Positions 59,758 to 64,000 of a stretch of 64,000 nt of DNA are shown piece by piece. The position numbers and the translations under genes are program-made. The notes beneath the pieces are model-generated. The model was not told the DNA's origin. It made no database searches and saw nothing but the letters and a program-made list of their open reading frames with translations. Positions within the stretch are counted from its first letter, which is position 1. Each line of letters opens with the position of its first letter. This stretch comes from Terriglobales bacterium (GTDB lineage: Bacteria; Acidobacteriota; Terriglobia; Terriglobales; Acidobacteriaceae). The stretch covers positions 1 to 64,000 of the forward strand of contig JAICWP010000006.1 of the NCBI GenBank assembly GCA_025934735.1. Reading direction: 5' to 3'.

Positions 59758-60186
59758 ATGTACGGCACCATTCTTGTGACGCTGGACGGCACTCCCACCG
59801 ATCGGGCGATCATCGAACACGTTAAGCAGCTCGCGAAGCTTGCGCGGAGCCGTTTGGTGTTGCTTCACGTAGCCGACGGATGGGCAGCGAGAACCTACGG
59901 CCCAGACGCGGTTAGTCCGGAGATCATAGAGGACACCGCGTATCTGGAAAAAGTTTGCTCGGAGTTTCAGTCTGTGGGCATTCCCACGCAAGCCGAACTG
60001 GCGTTTGGCGAACCTGCCAATGAAATAATCAAGTGGGTTCAGCAGAAGGATTGTGACTTGGTAGCGATGAGCACACACGGACACCGTCTCCTCGCCGATC
60101 TATTCCTCGGTACCACAGCCAGCCGCGTCCAGCACAGTATCAGCGTACCTGTTCTCCTTCTCCGGGCCAAGGCTCAGTCGCGGTAG
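59758..60186 (+). CDS. Universal stress protein (UspA family)
   Basis: 142 residues, single domain. MYGTILVTLDGTPTDRAII opens the fold. The ATP-binding signature is seen as VAMSTHGHRLLADLFLGTTA, a G-x2-G-like pattern with the second Gly after about nine residues, so nucleotide binding is possible. Likely co-transcribed with mntH. Confidence 0.9.
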   Translation: MYGTILVTLDGTPTDRAIIEHVKQLAKLARSRLVLLHVADGWAARTYGPDAVSPEIIEDTAYLEKVCSEFQSVGIPTQAELAFGEPANEIIKWVQQKDCDLVAMSTHGHRLLADLFLGTTASRVQHSISVPVLLLRAKAQSR

Positions 60187-60236
60187 TCCGCCGCCCGCCA
60201 AGGATCCACTGCGAGAAATCCTTTCTCACCCGTCCG

Positions 60237-60402
60237 GGCGGGTGGCCACTCAAGCGTTTTTTGCTTGAGTGGGGAGCTGGAGATCCGACAGGTGGCGGGT
60301 GGCCCACTCAAGCGTCTTTTTGCTTGAGTGGGGAACTGGAGATCCGCCGAGTGCATACCTAGGCATGGCCCACCCCAGCCGACAGAAGGCTTGAGTGGGG
60401 CG
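60237..60402. repeat. Tandem repeat of T-loop hairpins
   Basis: A unit of about 57 nt occurs twice plus a decayed third. Hairpin 1: CCACTCAAGC (60246-60255), GTTTTTT loop, GCTTGAGTGG (60263-60272). Hairpin 2: CCCACTCAAGC (60303-60313), 8-nt T-rich loop, GCTTGAGTGGG (60322-60332). Both are followed by GAGCTGGAGATCCG or GAACTGGAGATCCG. Third copy: GGCTTGAGTGGGG near 60388-60400 with a mutated left arm. Located between usp and selC. Confidence 0.8.
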
Positions 60403-60464
60403 CACCCGATTCCACGCTGGCCGTTTGTCAGCATCCTTCGCATCCATTTAATCTGAGTGAGTCC

Positions 60465-60562
60465 GGAAGCGCATGGGGTCCGGTGATCCTCCCGGTCTTC
60501 AAAACCGGCGGGAGGCGGGTTTGCCCGTCTTCGGTGGGTTCGACTCCCACTCGCTTCCGCCA
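60465..60562 (+). tRNA. selC: tRNA-Sec (anticodon TCA)
   Basis: 98 nt. Acceptor GGAAGCG pairs with CGCTTCC, then G and an encoded CCA. The D arm is long (6 bp, CGGT loop). Anticodon stem CCGGT/ACCGG holds the loop CTTCAAA with anticodon TCA. The long variable arm GGCGGG/CCCGTC follows, and the T arm is GTGGG-TTCGACT-CCCAC. Long D stem, long variable arm and TCA anticodon identify the selenocysteine tRNA. No selA, selB or selD lies in the window. Confidence 0.95.
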
Positions 60563-60791
60563 TTTATTTTCATTGACTTACATCCATATGACTGGCTGCT
60601 TGAGTCATGGCTTCAGACCGGCGTAGAAGCAAATTGTGATAAAAATGTGATAAAAGCCACTCCAAATTTATTGAACACTCGCCGGATGGCTCGGGTCTCT
60701 CAGAATCAACGGTTCGGGGGCTCCGAACGGATTCAAATTGGCTGCTTAAACAGTTCGTCGCCTCGTCGCGCTCGGTCAGCACGCCAGCATC
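60563..60791. other. Gap after selC, no gene seen
   Basis: 229 nt, more AT-rich at the start, with TGTGATAAA occurring twice (around 60628-60650) and one hairpin GTTCGG-N5-CCGAAC (60712-60728). No integrase or defendable ORF. The missing N-terminus of the next gene is not encoded here in any frame. Confidence 0.5.
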
Positions 60792-62021
60792 GTGGTTCAA
60801 CTCAAGCCTATTCGCTTCTCTGCTGGTCTCGGTAACTGGGTCAGTGCCGATCTGCACGTGCACATGAACTACGCTGGCGCATATCGCAATACCCCGCAAC
60901 ACCTAGTGCAGCAGGGTGAAGCAGAGGGTTTTGACATCATTGAAGACCTAGTAGTCAACAAGGAAGTGCGGGTCCCCGACATCGCCTACTTCCGCGTTGG
61001 GCACGACCCCGCTTCCAAACCCGATATGCTGCTTATGCAGAGCCAGGAATATCACACCAGCTACTGGGGACACCTGGGGCTGCTTAATCTCACGCACAAT
61101 TTTCTGCTTTCCGGCTATGCAGTTTACCCACATACAGCAGCGGCCAGTCTTTATCCCATGAATGCCGACATCGCCGATCTAGCGCATGCGCAGGGAGCCC
61201 TGGTGGGCTACGTTCATCCTTTCGCCACAGTTCCCGATCCTTCGAGCCCAACGCCTCTGACCGATGAACTCCCCGTCGATGTAGCTATGGGCAAGGTAGA
61301 CTACATTGAAGTTCTGGGCTTCAGCGACCACAAGTCCACCGCGGAGGTCTGGTACAAACTGCTGAACTGTGGTTTTCACTTCCCTACGGGTGCGGGCACG
61401 GATGCGATGGCCAACTTCGCTTCTCTCCGAGGGCCCATGGGCCTTAGCCGCGTATATGCAGTGGTACCCTCAGGGCCGACCGACATTCAACGTTTTCTGG
61501 ACTCATTGCGGCATGGACATACCTTCGCAACAAACGGCCCCCTGTTGCGATTTACACTCGGTGACCAGCCAATCGGCGGCGAATTGAAATTGCCCACCGG
61601 AACCAGCCAGGTGAAATTCTTCGTGGCAATGCGTTCCATCGTTCCGATAGACCACCTGGAAATACTGTGCAATGGGAGCGTGATGCGAGAAATCGCACTT
61701 TCCGGCAATCGCGATACAGCTGACGCCCAGGGAATATTACCTATTTCTAAAAGCGGCTGGTGCCTTTTACGGGCATGGAATGACAAGGCGGAACTCCCCG
61801 TTTTGGACCTTTATCCTTACGCGACTACCAGCCCGATTTACATCAGCGCAGGCGGCAAACCAGTTCGCTCCGCTCAGGACGCTGCTTACTTTGTGGCGTG
61901 GATTGATCGCCTATCGCAAGCGGCCAACAACTATCCTGATTGGCGATCGCCGGCGGAAAAGCAACACGTCCTGAAGCTTTTGTCTGACGCGCGCGCCACT
62001 TATTTGCAGCAGACTAGATAA
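60792..62021 (+). CDS. CehA/McbA-type metallohydrolase, 5'-truncated
   Basis: 409 residues matching the catalytic and C-terminal part of the CehA/McbA group (PHP-like fold). Metal-site features: SADLHVHMNYAG (HxH), SQEYHTSYWGHLGL, VGYVHPF, GFSDHKSTAEVWY and GAGTDAMANFASLRGP. Family members normally have a signal peptide and a carbohydrate-binding-like N-terminal region before SGDLHVH. Here only about 20 residues precede it, starting with GTG and no ribosome binding site, and the frame is closed upstream at 60747-60749. It may be inactive as a gene. Confidence 0.75.
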   Translation: MVQLKPIRFSAGLGNWVSADLHVHMNYAGAYRNTPQHLVQQGEAEGFDIIEDLVVNKEVRVPDIAYFRVGHDPASKPDMLLMQSQEYHTSYWGHLGLLNLTHNFLLSGYAVYPHTAAASLYPMNADIADLAHAQGALVGYVHPFATVPDPSSPTPLTDELPVDVAMGKVDYIEVLGFSDHKSTAEVWYKLLNCGFHFPTGAGTDAMANFASLRGPMGLSRVYAVVPSGPTDIQRFLDSLRHGHTFATNGPLLRFTLGDQPIGGELKLPTGTSQVKFFVAMRSIVPIDHLEILCNGSVMREIALSGNRDTADAQGILPISKSGWCLLRAWNDKAELPVLDLYPYATTSPIYISAGGKPVRSAQDAAYFVAWIDRLSQAANNYPDWRSPAEKQHVLKLLSDARATYLQQTR

Positions 62022-62127
62022 CCGCTTCAACTCCACAGGGGTTCGCGATTTGTGCTGCGCCATCGGGAATTTAGGTTATGTGCTCTAGCCAGAACAGGTG
62101 GCGCACGTAGACGTACAACATACCAAT

Positions 62128-62142
62128 CTATCTGAGAGATAG
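62128..62142. other. Small hairpin before the amidohydrolase gene
   Basis: CTATCT-GAG-AGATAG, a perfect 6-bp stem 40 nt before the start codon. Could be an operator or leader hairpin. The rest of 62022-62181 shows nothing. Confidence 0.35.
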
Positions 62143-62181
62143 CCGGACATCGGCCTAAAACAGCTATCGCTGAGGTGATTT

Positions 62182-63864
62182 GTGAAGACATTTCACATCG
62201 CGCTCTTTGGGGCTGCGTTTATCGCAACTGTATTCGCCACCGCACGGGACACAAAGCCGATAATTGCTACGCCATCACCGACTGTAGACACGATATTCCT
62301 TGGCCGGTTTCTCACGCTCGATCGGTTCCATCCCCAGGCCGCTGCAATGGCGGTATTGGGAGGCCGCATTATTGCAATTGGTTCTGAGTCCGCAGTTAAG
62401 GCTCTTGCCAATGAGAGTACTCGGATTGTCAGATTCTCTGGAGTGGCGCTACCCGGGTTCGACGACGCGCACATCCATACCTCAGCTATCGGCGCTCAAC
62501 TCGAGAGGCTCAATCTCCGTGGCTTAACCAAGGCGGCGATCTTGGCGAACGTTGCCCACGCGGCGCGTTCCTCGTCCCCTGGAACCTGGATACAAGGCGA
62601 CGGCTGGGACCAGGGCTTCTGGCATCCGGCAACCTTTCCGACAGCGAAAGACCTTGACTCCGTGAGTGGAGCTCATCCCGTTGTTCTCGATCGCATCGAT
62701 GGTCATTCCACCTGGGTTAATTCCAGAGTGCTCGAACTCTCAAAAATCTCCCGCGACACCCGCGACCCGGAAGGCGGACACATTATGCGCGATGCAGCGG
62801 GCGAGCCAAGCGGTATGCTGGTAGATAATGCCCAGGAACTGATTCGCCAGGTAATTCCGAAGCCCACCCACGCAGATCTAGAACGCCAGGTCCGTGCGGC
62901 ACTTCAGCAGTTCACTCGATGGGGCCTGACTAGCGTTCAAGATGCTGCCGTCGATCTTGACACCATTTCCATTTATAAGGAGCTGCTCAAACGGGGCGAA
63001 TTGCCTGTCAGAGTGTATGTGATGGCGGCTGGTGAGCAGGCGAGACGGCAGTATCTTGCAACCGGGCCGGAGGTTGACCTGGGCAGTGGCATGCTCACGG
63101 TTCGCAGCTTTAAGCTATTTTCCGATGGCGCCCTCGGCTCTCGCGGCGCCGAACTGACAGAGCCGTATGCGGATGCGCCCGGGCTGCGTGGCTTGGAGCT
63201 AATCAAGGATGCTGATCTCAACGCAATCATCCGAGCGGCACAACAAAAGGGATTCCAGGTCAACACCCACGCCATTGGAGACCTGGCGGTTCGGCGGGTG
63301 CTGGACGCGTACCAGCGGGGTGGCGTCACACCGCAAGAGCGCTTTCGGGTCGAGCATGCGTCAATTATTACGGATAACGATCTGCCTCGGTTTGCTCAAC
63401 TCGGCATCATTGCATCCATTCAGCCGGTATTCGTCGGTGAATACAGCCGGTGGGCAGATGCCCGAGTTGGGCCAGCACGGGCTCATTGGGTGCTGAGGAC
63501 GCGCGATTTGTTGAATTCCCGTGCGAGGCTGGCTGCCGGAACCGATTACCCGGCTTCCGATTCCGGTTCGCCTATCGACAACCTCTTCTGTGTGGTCACG
63601 CGGCGTGGTGCCGATGGCAAACCAGAAGCTGGCTGGCATCCCGATCAACACATTGATGTCGACCAGGCACTTCGGATGATGACGATAGGGCCCGCATACG
63701 CTTCCTTCAGGGAAAAAGATCTCGGAGAGCTCACTGTCGGCCGGTACGCGGATTTCACGGTTCTTTCTGCTGACCCTTACAAAATACGCAGCAATGCCTT
63801 GAGGAGCATCGCAGTCCGTATGACGGTGGTAGCGGGACGCGTGACTTTTGATGCAAGCAGATAA
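62182..63864 (+). CDS. Secreted amidohydrolase (YtcJ-like)
   Basis: 560 residues, GTG start behind GAGGTGA. The N-terminal hydrophobic stretch (FHIALFGAAFIATVFATA) is a likely signal peptide. Metal-dependent amidohydrolase core: ALPGFDDAHIHTSAIG (HxH), GDGWDQGFWH, DRIDGHSTWVNSRVLEL, VNTHAIGDLAVRRVLDAYQ, FRVEHASII and AAGTDYPASDSGSP. The YtcJ/NfdA-type group cleaves N-formyl or other amide bonds; the substrate is unknown. Its base composition looks closer to 58-62 kb than to the left part of the window. Confidence 0.9.
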   Translation: MKTFHIALFGAAFIATVFATARDTKPIIATPSPTVDTIFLGRFLTLDRFHPQAAAMAVLGGRIIAIGSESAVKALANESTRIVRFSGVALPGFDDAHIHTSAIGAQLERLNLRGLTKAAILANVAHAARSSSPGTWIQGDGWDQGFWHPATFPTAKDLDSVSGAHPVVLDRIDGHSTWVNSRVLELSKISRDTRDPEGGHIMRDAAGEPSGMLVDNAQELIRQVIPKPTHADLERQVRAALQQFTRWGLTSVQDAAVDLDTISIYKELLKRGELPVRVYVMAAGEQARRQYLATGPEVDLGSGMLTVRSFKLFSDGALGSRGAELTEPYADAPGLRGLELIKDADLNAIIRAAQQKGFQVNTHAIGDLAVRRVLDAYQRGGVTPQERFRVEHASIITDNDLPRFAQLGIIASIQPVFVGEYSRWADARVGPARAHWVLRTRDLLNSRARLAAGTDYPASDSGSPIDNLFCVVTRRGADGKPEAGWHPDQHIDVDQALRMMTIGPAYASFREKDLGELTVGRYADFTVLSADPYKIRSNALRSIAVRMTVVAGRVTFDASR

Positions 63865-63884
63865 AAATAGATAAAGGAGTCACC

Positions 63885-63968
63885 TTGAGACTGCCAGAAA
63901 ACTGCATTTTGCATACTGTGGGATTCATTATTGGTGAAATCAGCCCTTCATACATTCTACAAATCTAA
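63885..63968 (+). other. Very short ORF with good ribosome binding site
   Basis: AAAGGAG (63873-63879) stands 5 nt before a TTG that opens a 27-codon frame (LRLPENCILHTVGFIIG at its start). It may be the beginning of a gene broken by an early stop, or chance. The window ends 32 nt later. Confidence 0.25.
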
Positions 63969-64000
63969 GCCGAGGTCAAACTTGCTAAATCAGGCTCTCA

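Noticed and set aside
60563-60791. Integrase remnant after selC
   Set aside because: TGTGATAAA repeats and AT-richness are suggestive, but no translated stretch resembles a tyrosine recombinase.
60473-60835. 120-codon frame across selC
   Set aside because: It runs through the tRNA gene and into the CehA-type gene in another frame.

Overview
The window is one continuous stretch of GC-rich bacterial chromosome carrying mostly housekeeping genes. The best guess is an acidobacterium of the Terriglobia/Koribacter type. That rests on a MacB-like duplicated permease of the kind expanded in Acidobacteriota, a Ser/Thr kinase fused to a TolB-like propeller, a PafA-type phosphatase, paired GluRS and GlnRS, and intergenic DNA full of short palindromes and degenerate repeats. 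No rRNA, phage module, IS element or CRISPR array was seen.

Layout. 0-11 kb: 3' part of glmS, an AI-2E-type permease, dnaK / small protein / dnaJ, a di-haem cytochrome and a large ABC-type permease. 12-19 kb: secreted adenosine deaminase and purine nucleoside phosphorylase, a PPOX flavoprotein, a GNAT acetyltransferase, homoserine dehydrogenase, a cysteine-desulfurase homologue lacking the usual Cys, and a lone receiver protein. 19-28 kb: a small cytochrome c, hemA plus a TPR protein, hfq-hflX, a urate-oxidase-N-like membrane protein, tyrS, a lipid kinase and sppA. 28-38 kb: Ser/Thr kinase, HU, trpG/pabA with an attenuator-like leader, PilZ, AMIN and TonB proteins, YtxH, efp, acyP and apt. 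38-46 kb: an F-type ATP synthase operon (b', b, delta, alpha, gamma, beta, epsilon) without the a and c genes. 46-54 kb: hydroxyacyl-CoA dehydrogenase, MBL hydrolase, a pafA-like gene overlapping pyrD, a higBA toxin-antitoxin pair and serS. 54-64 kb: gltX-glnS, mntH-usp, the selenocysteine tRNA gene, then a 5'-truncated CehA/McbA-type gene and an amidohydrolase in DNA that looks less GC-rich.

The most unusual feature is in the spaces between genes. At least a dozen gaps hold arrays of degenerate 7-bp tandem repeats. Many occur as two arms in inverted orientation, so the RNA could fold into a long hairpin able to slip by one 7-nt unit, and the loop often holds GC-rich palindromes. All four large gaps of the atp operon contain such arrays, and they occupy the place where a Shine-Dalgarno sequence would be for atpA, atpG, atpD and atpC. 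Other points of interest are a doubled TAACG-N5-CGTTA operator over a near-leaderless higBA promoter, a HAIR-like element in the dnaK promoter, a terminator hairpin that buries the trpG ribosome binding site, an elongation factor P with Asn at the loop tip, and a possible integration scar next to selC.

All calls come from reading the sequence. Family names are by motif recognition, not database search. Starts were moved from the longest frame where a ribosome binding site or family length supports a shorter one.
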